Of a stretch of 22,419 nt of DNA, positions 6,259 through 15,426 are shown one piece after another (position 1 is the first letter of the stretch; each line of letters begins with the position of its first letter). The notes beneath the pieces were generated by a model, which was not told the origin of the DNA, ran no database searches, and worked only from the letters and a program-made list of their open reading frames with translations. The translations under genes and the position numbers were made by a program. The stretch lies in NCBI GenBank assembly GCA_013297585.1, contig JAAFHG010000016.1:1-22419 (forward strand), given 5' to 3'. This stretch comes from Chitinophagales bacterium. Its GTDB lineage: Bacteria > Bacteroidota > Bacteroidia > Chitinophagales > Chitinophagaceae.

Positions 6259-7766
6259 TTAATAACTTACCCATATCACTAAACATACCACCTAAAAGTT
6301 TGAAAGACCGCTTTTTAGAAAGTTGTAGGCGGTACTTTTTTGTAGAGAAGTTTTTAAATATTTACGGGGTTGTTTTATTGGCTGTTATAGCAGGCATTAT
6401 TGCTTTTTGTGTGTATAAGTTTGGGATGGTTTTTGCCATTCTGGTAATAGTGGCATTAATTGCTTTACCTGCCGTTGTTGGCTTGGTTATTTATCCAAAA
6501 TTTGGCATCATTGTTTATCTCTCTCTCTCGTTTAGCATTATGTTTTTGTTGCGCTATGGTGTACCTTTTCCGTTAGGCACATTAATGGATGCTATGCTAG
6601 CCATGTTTATACTTGGCTTGTTTATTCAACAAAAGAAAAAACCAAATTGGCAAATATTTAATAACAGTATTACAAAGTGGATAATTGTATGGATAGTATA
6701 CAATATTCTGCAATTTGGTAATCCTGCGGCAGAGTCTCGCTTGGCTTGGGTGTATACAATACGAGCCATGGCCTTTGTATCTATGATGTATTTTATTTTT
6801 ATGTACAACATTAGAGACATTAGGTTTATTCGGTTGGTTTTAAAATGGTGGTTGGGGTTTATGGTAATAGCTGCTTTATACGCTGCAAAGCAAGAGTTTA
6901 TTGGCTTTACAGATTTTGAAGAGCGGTATAACAACTCTGAGGGAGTGCCATTATTGTTATTTATTGCAGGCCACTGGCGCAAATACTCTGTGTTTTCAGA
7001 TCCTGTAACCTTTGCCTACAACATGGCAATAGCAAGTTTATTATGCATTGCTTTAATGACGGGGCCATTTAAAACCTACAAAAAAGTTATTATTATTATT
7101 ATTATTATTACACTATTGGTAAATATGCTATTTTCTGGTACAAGGGGCGCATTTCCATTAGTACCAGCAGGGTTAATGTTGTATTCGATATTAAAGTTTT
7201 CCAGAAAAATTTTATTGTTTGCAATAATGGCTGCCCTATTTTTTGTAGGGCTTATTGTAATGCCTACTTCTAACCAAAACATATTGCGTTTTCAAAGCGC
7301 ATTTCAGCCCAATGACGATCCTTCATACATAGTACGCAAAATAAACCAAGCTAGAATAAAACCTTATATATGGTCGCACCCAATGGGTGGTGGCTTGGGT
7401 TCGGTGGGCGAGTGGGGTAAAAAATTTTCGCCTGGTTCGTTTTTATCTAGTTTTCCGCCCGATAGTGGCTATGTACGTACCACAGTAGAACTCGGTTGGA
7501 TAGGCTTATTTATATTCTGCTGCATGATTTTTACCATACTTAAAACAGGCATTGATAATTATTACGCCATTAAAGATCCCGAGCTTAAAGCCTATTGTTT
7601 GGGTATGGTAATTATGATATTTGTGTGGAATATTGCTAACTTTCCACAGGAAGCCTTGGTACAATATCCATCTAATGTAATTTTTTACCTTACGGTAGCT
7701 TTAATAAATATTACGTTAAGGCTAGATAAAGAAAAACAACAACAAAATTTACTTGCCAATGTATAA
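6255..7766 (+). CDS. O-antigen ligase/polymerase family protein (WaaL/Wzy-like)
   Basis: A polytopic inner-membrane protein of 503 residues with about 10-12 hydrophobic helices. It would polymerise lipid-linked repeat units or ligate glycan to an acceptor on the periplasmic side. The key region is a large periplasmic loop after FSGTRGAFPLVPAG, which holds the SGTRGA motif common in this superfamily, followed by HPMGGGLGS and PDSGYVRTTVELGWIGLF near the C-terminus. The E-x-G-x-x-G pattern there is typical of Wzy/WaaL proteins. The start is a TTG overlapping the stop of the 49-residue peptide; the next ATG in frame would remove the first helix. Ligase and polymerase cannot be separated by sequence alone. 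A TTA microsatellite at 7087-7110 encodes an isoleucine run in one helix. It is probably co-transcribed with the next gene, which overlaps it. Confidence 0.85.
   Translation: MINNLPISLNIPPKSLKDRFLESCRRYFFVEKFLNIYGVVLLAVIAGIIAFCVYKFGMVFAILVIVALIALPAVVGLVIYPKFGIIVYLSLSFSIMFLLRYGVPFPLGTLMDAMLAMFILGLFIQQKKKPNWQIFNNSITKWIIVWIVYNILQFGNPAAESRLAWVYTIRAMAFVSMMYFIFMYNIRDIRFIRLVLKWWLGFMVIAALYAAKQEFIGFTDFEERYNNSEGVPLLLFIAGHWRKYSVFSDPVTFAYNMAIASLLCIALMTGPFKTYKKVIIIIIIITLLVNMLFSGTRGAFPLVPAGLMLYSILKFSRKILLFAIMAALFFVGLIVMPTSNQNILRFQSAFQPNDDPSYIVRKINQARIKPYIWSHPMGGGLGSVGEWGKKFSPGSFLSSFPPDSGYVRTTVELGWIGLFIFCCMIFTILKTGIDNYYAIKDPELKAYCLGMVIMIFVWNIANFPQEALVQYPSNVIFYLTVALINITLRLDKEKQQQNLLANV
7087..7110 (+). repeat. 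TTA trinucleotide microsatellite (8 units)
   Basis: Eight consecutive TTA units inside the ligase/polymerase gene, read in frame as ATT codons that give a run of isoleucines within a membrane helix. Slippage would lengthen or shorten the helix by whole residues without shifting the frame. Confidence 0.9.
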
Positions 7767-8964
7767 TAAAGATACCCTTACCAATAGAGATATTATAGTA
7801 GTTGGGCAGCAACCATGGGATGTTGAAATTGGTAGTAATTGTAAAGATATTGCCTTAGAATTTGCTAAGCATAATAGAGTGCTGTATGTGAATTCGCCAT
7901 TGGATAGAATTACATTATTGCGCCAGAAAAATGATGCAAAAATACAAAAACGCCTAGCGGTAATTAAGGGTGTACAACCATCGCTTGTGGCAATACAAAC
8001 CAATCTTTGGAATTTGTTTCCAACCGAGATGATAGAATCTATCAACTGGCTACCAAGTAAATTTTTGTTCAATATTTTTAATAAACGAAATAACAAGAAA
8101 CTTGCTAAAAGCATTGGCAACGCTATACAAATATTGGGTTTTAAAGATGTAATACTTTTTAACGATAATGATATGTTTCGTTGCTTTTATTTGCCAGATT
8201 TATTACAACCTGCTGTAAGTATTTATTACTCAAGAGATTTTATGCTAGCAGTAGATTATTGGAAAAAACACGGCACTACATTAGAACCCTTATTAATTGC
8301 TAAAAGTGATATTGCAGTTGCAAACTCTACCTACTTGGCTAATTATTGTAAGCAATACAATACTAACAGTTTTTACGTAGGGCAAGGTTGCGATTTAAGT
8401 TTGTTTCAGCAGCCCGAAGCAAGCGTTATACCTAGCGATATACAAGCCATACAACGGCCCATTATTGGCTATGTAGGGGCTTTACAATGTTTACGATTAG
8501 ATATTGCAATTATAGAACACTTGGCCACACAGCAACCCAATTGGCAGATAGTATTGGTAGGCCCACAAGACGATGCTTTTAAAGCTAGTAACTTGCACCA
8601 AATGCCCAATGTGCATTTCTTAGGTAGCAAGCCACCAACGGCTTTACCTGCTTATATTAATGCGTTTGATGTGTGCATTAATCCACAAATTGTAAATGCA
8701 GTAACTATAGGCAATTACCCTAGAAAAATAGATGAATACTTGGCTGCAGGCAAACCTACGGTTGCTACGAAAACAGAAGCCATGAGCATTTTTAGTAACC
8801 ATGTTTATTTGGCCACAGGTAAAGAAGATTATGTAAACTTGGTTACAAAAGCCTTAGCAGAAAATAATAACTCGTTAACTGAAGCTAGAAAGGCATTTGC
8901 CACATCCCACACATGGGCTAGTAGTGTACAAGAAATTTATGCAGCCATTAATAGCGTATTGTAA
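7759..8964 (+). CDS. GT-B glycosyltransferase (TuaH/GT4-like)
   Basis: A cytosolic GT-B fold enzyme of about 401 residues, expected to add one sugar to the lipid-linked oligosaccharide. The N-terminal domain opens with DIIVVGQQPWDVEIGSN, the form seen in TuaH-like transferases, and holds NSPLDR. The C-terminal domain begins at IIGYVGALQ and has WQIVLVGPQD, then PNVHFLGSKP, with the donor-binding region KIDEYLAAGKPTVATKT near the end, corresponding to the E-x(7)-E/EYLAAGKP element of GT4 enzymes. ATG 7759 is preferred over an in-frame TTG at 7753; it overlaps the previous gene by 8 bases, implying coupling. The donor sugar is unknown. Confidence 0.85.
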   Translation: MYNKDTLTNRDIIVVGQQPWDVEIGSNCKDIALEFAKHNRVLYVNSPLDRITLLRQKNDAKIQKRLAVIKGVQPSLVAIQTNLWNLFPTEMIESINWLPSKFLFNIFNKRNNKKLAKSIGNAIQILGFKDVILFNDNDMFRCFYLPDLLQPAVSIYYSRDFMLAVDYWKKHGTTLEPLLIAKSDIAVANSTYLANYCKQYNTNSFYVGQGCDLSLFQQPEASVIPSDIQAIQRPIIGYVGALQCLRLDIAIIEHLATQQPNWQIVLVGPQDDAFKASNLHQMPNVHFLGSKPPTALPAYINAFDVCINPQIVNAVTIGNYPRKIDEYLAAGKPTVATKTEAMSIFSNHVYLATGKEDYVNLVTKALAENNNSLTEARKAFATSHTWASSVQEIYAAINSVL

Positions 8965-8972
8965 CTTTAACT

Positions 8973-10037
8973 ATGCACCAACAACAAATAGCTACTAAAC
9001 GTATTCTTGCGTTGGATTATTTAAGAGGACTCTCTGCATTTGGTATAATGGTATACCATATGCATTTGTTTAGTTTTGGTGAAAGCGACGCAAATAGCAT
9101 TTTAGCAAAAATTAAAATATATGCAATAGCTGTTTTTTTTGTAATAAGTGGTACAGCACTTTACGAGGCAAATGCCAATAGCTTAAAGCCAACTATAAGC
9201 AGTCTAAAAATTTTTTATTTAAAACGGTTTTTTAGAATATTTCCTTTGTTGTGGCTAGCCACAGCTTTAACCTATTTACTTACATATAGGCAAGAAATGT
9301 TTTCGTTAAACCATTTAATTGCAAATATTGCCATATTACCAGGTATTATAAAGCCCGAAGCTTTTGAAGCGAACGGTGCTTGGTCTATTGGTAACGAGTT
9401 GTTTTTTTATTTATGTTTTCCACTAATAGTTTTTTTACAACAAAAAAACAGATGGTACTTGGCTATTATAGGTAGCCTTTCTTTTATTGTATTCTGTTTG
9501 TTTACTTTTAAGTTGCTTACTACTACAGTAACACTTGGGCACCAATGGTCTGTTTATGTAAACCCGCTCAATCATTTTTTTTACTTTATTGTAGGTATAT
9601 TTATAAGTATTTTAAACTCTAAATATTCAATGCATAAACTAGTACCCTATTTACTAATAGCATGTTTAGTTGGCATTTTTTTATATCCAATTAATGGCGA
9701 GCCTATTGTATTAGTAACAGGACCAAATAGACTATTTTTTGCACTACTAACCATTACCATTTGCTTTTGCTTTTACAACTATACCTTTAGCTTTTTACCG
9801 TTACGTATTAAAAAATATCTTTTGTATCTTGGCAATAATAGCTACGCTATTTATTTATTGCATCCATTGGTGTACATTGTGGTAAGTAAAACTTTTGCAA
9901 GCTTTATGTTCGCAAACTTATATGTAATAATTATAATATCTATTAGCGTCACACTGCTAATTAGTAATTTTTTTTATAAATACTTCGAATGCTATTTCAT
10001 CAACCTAGGTAAATCTATCATTAAAAAAATCGTGTAA
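8973..10037 (+). CDS. Membrane acyltransferase family 3 (OafA-like)
   Basis: An integral membrane O-acyltransferase of 354 residues that would place acetyl or a similar acyl group on a glycan unit. The family signature is at the N-terminus: RILALDYLRGLSAFGIMVYH, with the R/G pair and the conserved histidine in helix 1, followed by FFVISGTALYE and a KRFFRIFPLLW segment. About ten membrane helices fill the protein. There is no C-terminal SGNH domain, so this is the short form. It starts 8 bases after the GT-B gene and precedes the GT8 gene by 22 bases, suggesting one transcript. Substrate unknown. Confidence 0.88.
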   Translation: MHQQQIATKRILALDYLRGLSAFGIMVYHMHLFSFGESDANSILAKIKIYAIAVFFVISGTALYEANANSLKPTISSLKIFYLKRFFRIFPLLWLATALTYLLTYRQEMFSLNHLIANIAILPGIIKPEAFEANGAWSIGNELFFYLCFPLIVFLQQKNRWYLAIIGSLSFIVFCLFTFKLLTTTVTLGHQWSVYVNPLNHFFYFIVGIFISILNSKYSMHKLVPYLLIACLVGIFLYPINGEPIVLVTGPNRLFFALLTITICFCFYNYTFSFLPLRIKKYLLYLGNNSYAIYLLHPLVYIVVSKTFASFMFANLYVIIIISISVTLLISNFFYKYFECYFINLGKSIIKKIV

Positions 10038-10059
10038 TTTTTAATACAATTTCCAATCT

Positions 10060-10938
10060 ATGAAACCACTAACCATTGTTGTTGCTTGCGATAATCACTA
10101 CATTATTTTGCTTGCAGCACTAATAAAATCGATAGAAGCTAATCTTGCAGCCGATAGAAAAGTTGAGATTTATATTATAGCAGATAATGTAAATAATGCC
10201 AATAAACAGAAGCTACAACAATCTGTGAATACAACTATTACCACACTTGTATGGAAAGAAATGGCAAGTGTAATTCCCGTAGGGATGAAGTTACCATTGG
10301 ATAGAAGTTCGTATCCATTAAACATTTACATGCGCCTGTTTATACCGTATTTTATTGCTGCAGAAATAGAAACAGTATTGTATTTAGATGTAGATATGAT
10401 TGTGCAAAAAGACGTATCTACCTTGTTTAATATAGATTTAAGCCAGCATGTGGTTGCTGCAGTACTTGACCCACGAATTATTACATTCGATAATAGTTGG
10501 GGTGGTGTTTTAAACTATCAAGAACTAGGCTTGCCAGGCACTACACGTTACTTTAATACCGGCTTATTAGTTATGAATACAAAGCTATGGCGAGAACAAA
10601 ACGTAACAGAAAAAATTATTGATTGTATAGAACAGCATACAAAATTTGCCAATTACCCAGACCAATATGGTTTAAATGTTGTGCTTGCTAATCAGTGGAT
10701 AGAATTAAATACCTTATGGAATCATTTCTCGACCATAGAAACTACTGAAACCCCTTACTTAATTCACTTTGTAGAACGTAAACCCATTTATAAAGCCTAC
10801 AACTACAGCGAAACTTTTAAGCAAATATTTTATAGCTACTTAAAACAAACAGCTTGGAAAAATTTTAAACCAATTGGCGAATCATCTCGCTACATTAAAA
10901 AACTAAAAAACATTTTAAATAAATTTTTGAGTAAGTAG
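10060..10938 (+). CDS. Glycosyltransferase family 8
   Basis: A retaining GT-A transferase of 292 residues related to LgtC/glycogenin-type enzymes. The N-terminal strand PLTIVVACDNHY is followed by a helix LAALIKSIEANL, typical for GT8. The DxD motif is YLDVDMIV (D110 and D112), and the segment RYFNTGLLVMNTKLW plus PDQYGLNVVLA and LIHFVERKPI complete the family pattern; the last histidine is a metal ligand in this family. No membrane segment is seen except for a basic C-terminus that may touch the membrane. UDP-glucose or UDP-galactose is the usual donor in the family. It ends two bases from the convergent acyltransferase gene. Confidence 0.9.
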   Translation: MKPLTIVVACDNHYIILLAALIKSIEANLAADRKVEIYIIADNVNNANKQKLQQSVNTTITTLVWKEMASVIPVGMKLPLDRSSYPLNIYMRLFIPYFIAAEIETVLYLDVDMIVQKDVSTLFNIDLSQHVVAAVLDPRIITFDNSWGGVLNYQELGLPGTTRYFNTGLLVMNTKLWREQNVTEKIIDCIEQHTKFANYPDQYGLNVVLANQWIELNTLWNHFSTIETTETPYLIHFVERKPIYKAYNYSETFKQIFYSYLKQTAWKNFKPIGESSRYIKKLKNILNKFLSK

Positions 10939-10940
10939 GT

Positions 10941-12035
10941 TTAGCGGTTTTTAATACTGCCTCTGCCGCCAGTAAGTGTATTGTGTAACCTTGGTAAAAG
11001 CCTTTCTACCACAGTATTTAAGCCAATGCACAAAGTAATTATGGCAATAGGTAATGTAAAAAATGCAATTAGTTTTGCCATTTCGCTACTGCCAAGCAGT
11101 GTAACGTATGGCTTAATTAAAATAGCCATTAACGGCTCGTGGCAAGCGTATATAAAAAACGATGAACCTATGATAGATAAAAACCAGTGTTGGCTCATGC
11201 AGTAGTTAACAAGTTTATCTAGCCCAAACCATACCAATAAAATACTTGGAATAATATGCGCCACATGAATAACTTGAAGTGCAACACTTGTAAAACTACC
11301 CAAAATATTATTGCCATAAATAGCCGCCCAAGTTTTTAAAATTACCAATAATAGTACTACTATTAGCCAAGTACGTACGTTAAAAAAGTTGGGCTTGGTG
11401 GTAATATTTATTTTTTGCATTTGCAAATAAATACCTACTGCAAAATAAAATACAAGCGTATAATGGTTGTTACTTAAAGCTGTAACTAGTATAAACAACA
11501 TTAGCAACATCCAAATAGGTGCTTTTTGTAAACAATATTTAATAACAGGATAGCAAACAATAAAAATAAATAATGTGCGCAAAAACCACAACTGAAAAGG
11601 AATTGGCGAGATAAACAACCTATAAAAAAAATCGTATAAAGAATAGGCACTTATTTTTTTACCCCAGAAGCCCTCGGTGGTACTATGGGGCAATAAAAAG
11701 TATTCAGCTGTTGCCATTAAAACAATACATATAGCACTAAAAAGCAAATAAGGCAATAACAGCGTTCTTATTTTTTTCTTAATAATTTGTAAATAGGTTA
11801 TGCTGTCTTTATAGGCCAATAAATAGCCAGACATAAGCATTAGAAGAGGTAAGCGAAAGCGAAGTAGCCCATTTGCCAAAAAATATTGGATAAAAGTAGT
11901 TGGCGTTAATGGTTTGTTGATGGTGGTGGTAGCGTATAAAGGATAGTCTGTAATATTATAGCTGTGAATAAATATTAACAATACCATGCATAAAAATGAG
12001 AGGAAATAAATTTTCTGGCTAATGGTTTTGTTCAT
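10941..12035 (-). CDS. Membrane acyltransferase family 3, minus strand
   Basis: An integral membrane acyltransferase of 364 residues, the second in the cluster and the only glycan-cluster gene read from the minus strand. The N-terminus has FLSFLCMVLLIFIHSYN with the conserved histidine, then FRLPLLMLMSGYLLAY and a KKIRTLLLPYLLF segment; about ten hydrophobic helices follow. The layout matches intercellular-adhesion IcaC-like or OafA-like members without a periplasmic SGNH domain. The start ATG (12033-12035) opens into a 183-bp divergent spacer shared with the GT14 gene. The stop lies two bases from the end of the GT8 gene, so the 3' ends are almost touching and no bidirectional terminator fits. 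It may modify the same glycan or be an independent unit. Confidence 0.85.
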   Translation of the reverse strand: MNKTISQKIYFLSFLCMVLLIFIHSYNITDYPLYATTTINKPLTPTTFIQYFLANGLLRFRLPLLMLMSGYLLAYKDSITYLQIIKKKIRTLLLPYLLFSAICIVLMATAEYFLLPHSTTEGFWGKKISAYSLYDFFYRLFISPIPFQLWFLRTLFIFIVCYPVIKYCLQKAPIWMLLMLFILVTALSNNHYTLVFYFAVGIYLQMQKINITTKPNFFNVRTWLIVVLLLVILKTWAAIYGNNILGSFTSVALQVIHVAHIIPSILLVWFGLDKLVNYCMSQHWFLSIIGSSFFIYACHEPLMAILIKPYVTLLGSSEMAKLIAFFTLPIAIITLCIGLNTVVERLLPRLHNTLTGGRGSIKNR

Positions 12036-12218
12036 AAGAGAGTAGTTCAGAATAATTCAAAGTAACAAAAATACGTATATAATAGACTGCTTAATATAAA
12101 AATCAATAACTGTATAGGCTTATTATTTCTTAAAACAATTGGTAAAAAATATAAAACGAATTACTTTCAACATTAATTGTAGTACCTACAAACTTTTATA
12201 ACATCAATCCATCCTAAA
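12036..12218. promoter_or_regulatory. Divergent promoter region
   Basis: A 183-bp AT-rich spacer between the minus-strand acyltransferase and the plus-strand GT14 gene. Because both genes start here it must hold at least two promoters. No precise Bacteroidetes -33/-7 pair could be fixed by eye, and no operator palindrome stands out. Confidence 0.45.
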
Positions 12219-13061
12219 ATGCCCATTGCTTACCTGATATTAGCCCATGCCAATCCACCGCAATTGCAAAGGCTTGTACAAAAACTATCAACCAATCAAA
12301 CTGATATTTACATACATATTGACGCAAAGGCCAACCTTGCTGATTTCATTAAGATAACAGCTTTGCCAAACGTGTATTTTGTAACTAAACGAGAGAAAGT
12401 GTATTGGGGTGCTTACAGCATTGTGCAAGCTACGGTTAACGGTTTTGAGCAAATGCTAGCATCTGGAAAACCGTATGATTATATCACCTTATTAAGTGGT
12501 CAAGATTATCCTTTAAAAAGTAATACAGCAATTATAAATTTCTTTAAAGCCAATACTAATAGGGCTTTCATGGAATTTTATAGTGTAAATGATGTGTGGC
12601 AAGAAGCCATACCTAGGCTTACTAAATACTACCTTACCAATTATCCATTTGCAGGAAGTACCAAGGTAGAAACCTTGCTAAATAAGGTTTTACCCAAAAG
12701 GCAACCACCAAAAGACTTAGTTTTTGTAGGCAGGTCGCAATGGTTTAGTATCACTTTAGAGCATGTAAAATATATCGTTACTACGCTTGCTACTAACCAC
12801 AGCTTAAGGCGCTACTTTAGCTTCACTTGGGGCAGCGATGAATTTGTGTTTCAAACACTATTGTATAATTCGCCATTTAAGGCACAAATGGTAAATGACA
12901 ATCTGCGTTATATAGATTGGTCTGCTGGTGGTGCTAGCCCTAAAACATTTACTATGGCAGATGCTGACACTTTGCTACAAACTGATAAATTATTTGCCAG
13001 AAAATTTAATGAAGCAACCGATGTAGAAATTTTAAATACTATTGATGCTGCAATACCATAA
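12219..13061 (+). CDS. GT14-type beta-1,6-N-acetylglucosaminyltransferase (core-2/I-branching)
   Basis: A cytosolic transferase of 280 residues in the core-2/I-branching (GT14) family. It starts MPIAYLILAHANPPQLQRLV, a typical opening for bacterial members, followed by IYIHIDAKANLADF, a VYWGAYSIVQAT segment, and DYITLLSGQDYPLKS, the family's most conserved block. The later motif FTWGSDEFVFQTLL supplies the acidic residue thought to act as catalytic base. No DxD motif is expected in this family. Many bacterial members probably act on surface polysaccharides, but donor (GlcNAc or xylose) is uncertain. It begins a plus-strand run with the flippase and two GT2 genes. Confidence 0.88.
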   Translation: MPIAYLILAHANPPQLQRLVQKLSTNQTDIYIHIDAKANLADFIKITALPNVYFVTKREKVYWGAYSIVQATVNGFEQMLASGKPYDYITLLSGQDYPLKSNTAIINFFKANTNRAFMEFYSVNDVWQEAIPRLTKYYLTNYPFAGSTKVETLLNKVLPKRQPPKDLVFVGRSQWFSITLEHVKYIVTTLATNHSLRRYFSFTWGSDEFVFQTLLYNSPFKAQMVNDNLRYIDWSAGGASPKTFTMADADTLLQTDKLFARKFNEATDVEILNTIDAAIP

Positions 13062-13115
13062 TGGTTGTTTAACTTTATCATCTAGCTTCCCTTATGAAAC
13101 ATTAACCAACATCCA

Positions 13116-14465
13116 ATGAACCTGTCACAACTTAAAAATAAACACTTCTTAGCACTGATTGGTAATTTGGTGATATCGGGTTTTAGTGTATTAACTATTG
13201 CATTGCTGTATCGTGTGCTATCTAAAAACGATATGGGTATTTGGTTTTTCTTTCTCACTATTTCAGGCTTGGCAGATGCTATTCGCAATGGTTTTTTAAC
13301 CACAGCAACAGTTAAATTTTATGCAGGTACCACAAAAGAAAAAGGCAATGCTGTATTAGGATCAGTGTGGTATTTAGCAGTAGCTTTAACGCTAGGCATA
13401 GCCTTACTAAGCTTTGTGGTATTGGCTTTTAGTAGCTTTATATACAGCGAGCAACTGTTAATAATATTAAAATGGCTCGGCATTACATTTATTAGTTCAC
13501 TACCATTTTCTGTTACCTTTTGGATATTAATTGCAGAAGAAGATTACTTAAAAATATTGGGCTTACGTTTTATAAATAGTGGCGGCATGATAGCTACAAT
13601 TGCCGTACTAGCATTATTACACAAAGCAAATTTGCAAAATATTTTATTAGTAAATATTGCTACTAATGTGGTTACAAGCGTGGTTGCGTTATTGCTTGGC
13701 TATGCAAAAATTAATAAGCTTCAATACAAGACCAAAGCATTGGTACTAGAGATTACGCACTTTGGCAAGTACAGCCTTAGTACCAACATGAGCGCTAATT
13801 TGCTAAGCACAGTAAATACATTTTTAATCACGTTTATGCTTGGCCCTGCTACTTTGGCCATTTACAACGCACCACAGCGATTAATGGAAATAGTAGAAAT
13901 ACCACTGCGCAGTTTTGTAGGTACTGGCATGAGCGCTATGGCCACAGCTTATAACAATAACAATATGTATCACTTGGTACACGTAACTAAAAAGTATGCA
14001 GGTATGTTATGTTTAGCATTTATACCTATCATAATTATTGTTTTAATTGGAGCAGATTACGCGGTGCTATTACTTGGCGGCGGCAAATACGCAGGCACAG
14101 AAGCGGCTAATATTTTACGTATGCTAATTGTGGTGTCTTTTCTGTATCCAATTGATCGTTTTAATGGCGTAACGCTTGATATTATTCAGCAGCAAAAAGT
14201 AAACTTTTATAAAGTGCTAGTAATGTTGGCTACCAATGTGCCCGTAACGTATTTAGGTATTTTACTGTTGCAAAATATTTGGGGTGCAGCTATTGCTATA
14301 CCGTTTACTACTTTGGCTGGTTTGCTGTTTGGTTACTACCATTTGCGCAAGCATATCGATTATACAATTGGTGGTATTTTTAAAACGGGTTTTGTAGAAA
14401 GTAGAAATTTGTTCAACGAGAAAATATTGCCAAAGCTACCTTTTAAAAGACCAAAAATATCATAG
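13116..14465 (+). CDS. Polysaccharide flippase (Wzx-like, MOP superfamily)
   Basis: A polytopic inner-membrane protein of 449 residues that would flip lipid-linked glycan units to the periplasmic face. It shows about 12 helices. The N-terminus has ALIGNLVISGFSVLTIALLY followed by RVLSKNDMGIWFFFLTI, the L-x-x-x-D-x-G-x-W pattern of polysaccharide-biosynthesis MOP members. Helix 7-8 includes FGKYSLSTNMSANLL and LGPATLAIYNAPQRLME, again typical. The C-terminal tail is basic (KLPFKRPKIS). It sits 54 bp after GT14 and 41 bp before a GT2 gene, so a Wzx/Wzy-type pathway is implied together with the ligase/polymerase at 6255. Confidence 0.88.
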   Translation: MNLSQLKNKHFLALIGNLVISGFSVLTIALLYRVLSKNDMGIWFFFLTISGLADAIRNGFLTTATVKFYAGTTKEKGNAVLGSVWYLAVALTLGIALLSFVVLAFSSFIYSEQLLIILKWLGITFISSLPFSVTFWILIAEEDYLKILGLRFINSGGMIATIAVLALLHKANLQNILLVNIATNVVTSVVALLLGYAKINKLQYKTKALVLEITHFGKYSLSTNMSANLLSTVNTFLITFMLGPATLAIYNAPQRLMEIVEIPLRSFVGTGMSAMATAYNNNNMYHLVHVTKKYAGMLCLAFIPIIIIVLIGADYAVLLLGGGKYAGTEAANILRMLIVVSFLYPIDRFNGVTLDIIQQQKVNFYKVLVMLATNVPVTYLGILLLQNIWGAAIAIPFTTLAGLLFGYYHLRKHIDYTIGGIFKTGFVESRNLFNEKILPKLPFKRPKIS

Positions 14466-14506
14466 AGACAACTTCATTATTACACGCCTAACTGCAACTA
14501 TTATCA

Positions 14507-15421
14507 GTGAAAAAAGTATCCATTGTAACCGTAAATTTTAATCACAGCCATGTAACAGATGCGTTGCTAGATTCTATTGCCGAAAAAAATAGTTATGCCA
14601 ATATTGAGATTATTGTAGTAGACAATGCTAGCGCCATTAATCCTGTACCTGCATGGCTAGTAAAATATCCTCAGGTAAAGTTTATAAGAAGTGAAGTGAA
14701 TACTGGTTTTGCTGGTGGTAACAATATTGGTATAAATGCAGCAAGTGGCGATTTCTTATTTCTAGTAAATAACGATACCGAGTTTACCGAAGGCTTGATT
14801 GAAACGCTCATTGAAACATTAGAAGCTAACCCTAAAATAGCAATGATTTCGCCTAAAATTCATTATTACGATGTACCTAATATGTTGCAATATGTAGGCT
14901 ACACAGAAATGAATTATTTTACAGCTAGAAATAGTCAGCTTGGGCAACTTGAAACCGATAATGGCCAATACCAACACCTAACAGGTAAAACAGGTTTTGC
15001 ACATGGCGCAGCCATGATGGTTACTAGAGCCGCAATTGATAAAGTTGGGTTAATGGCTGAGAATTTTTTTCTGTATTACGAAGAGCTAGATTGGTGTGCA
15101 AGAATGAAACATGCAGGTTATGAAATTTGGGTAAATATGGATGCATTAATTTATCATAAAGAGTCAATTTCTGTAGGTAAGCAAAGCGCCATAAAAGAGT
15201 ACTTTATGAACCGTAATCGCATTTTATTTGAACGTAGAAATGCTTCTAATTTTCAGTTTTTTGTATTCAGCATTTACTTTGTAGTTTTAGTTACACCACG
15301 CAATAGTATCAATTACATTAAGCATAAACAATACGGTTTTATAAAGTGGCTATTAAAATCCATTTGGTGGAATATTACGAATAGCGTAAACAGTAACAAA
15401 CTTGGTTATCCTTTAAAATAA
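14507..15421 (+). CDS. Glycosyltransferase family 2 (rhamnosyltransferase-like)
   Basis: A cytosolic GT-A enzyme of 304 residues starting at GTG 14507. Landmarks are VSIVTVNFN, IIVVDNAS (nucleotide-binding D39), NTGFAGGNNIGI at 65-76, the metal motif NND at 88-90 (an Asn-Asn-Asp form of DxD) and FLYYEELDWCARM at 188-200, where the paired acids act as catalytic base. This pattern is that of WbbL-like rhamnosyltransferases and relatives. A short hydrophobic segment near 250-263 (FFVFSIYFVVLVTP) may dock on the membrane. It is followed after 5 bases by another GT2 gene. The exact donor is not readable. Confidence 0.88.
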   Translation: MKKVSIVTVNFNHSHVTDALLDSIAEKNSYANIEIIVVDNASAINPVPAWLVKYPQVKFIRSEVNTGFAGGNNIGINAASGDFLFLVNNDTEFTEGLIETLIETLEANPKIAMISPKIHYYDVPNMLQYVGYTEMNYFTARNSQLGQLETDNGQYQHLTGKTGFAHGAAMMVTRAAIDKVGLMAENFFLYYEELDWCARMKHAGYEIWVNMDALIYHKESISVGKQSAIKEYFMNRNRILFERRNASNFQFFVFSIYFVVLVTPRNSINYIKHKQYGFIKWLLKSIWWNITNSVNSNKLGYPLK

Positions 15422-15426
15422 TTCCT

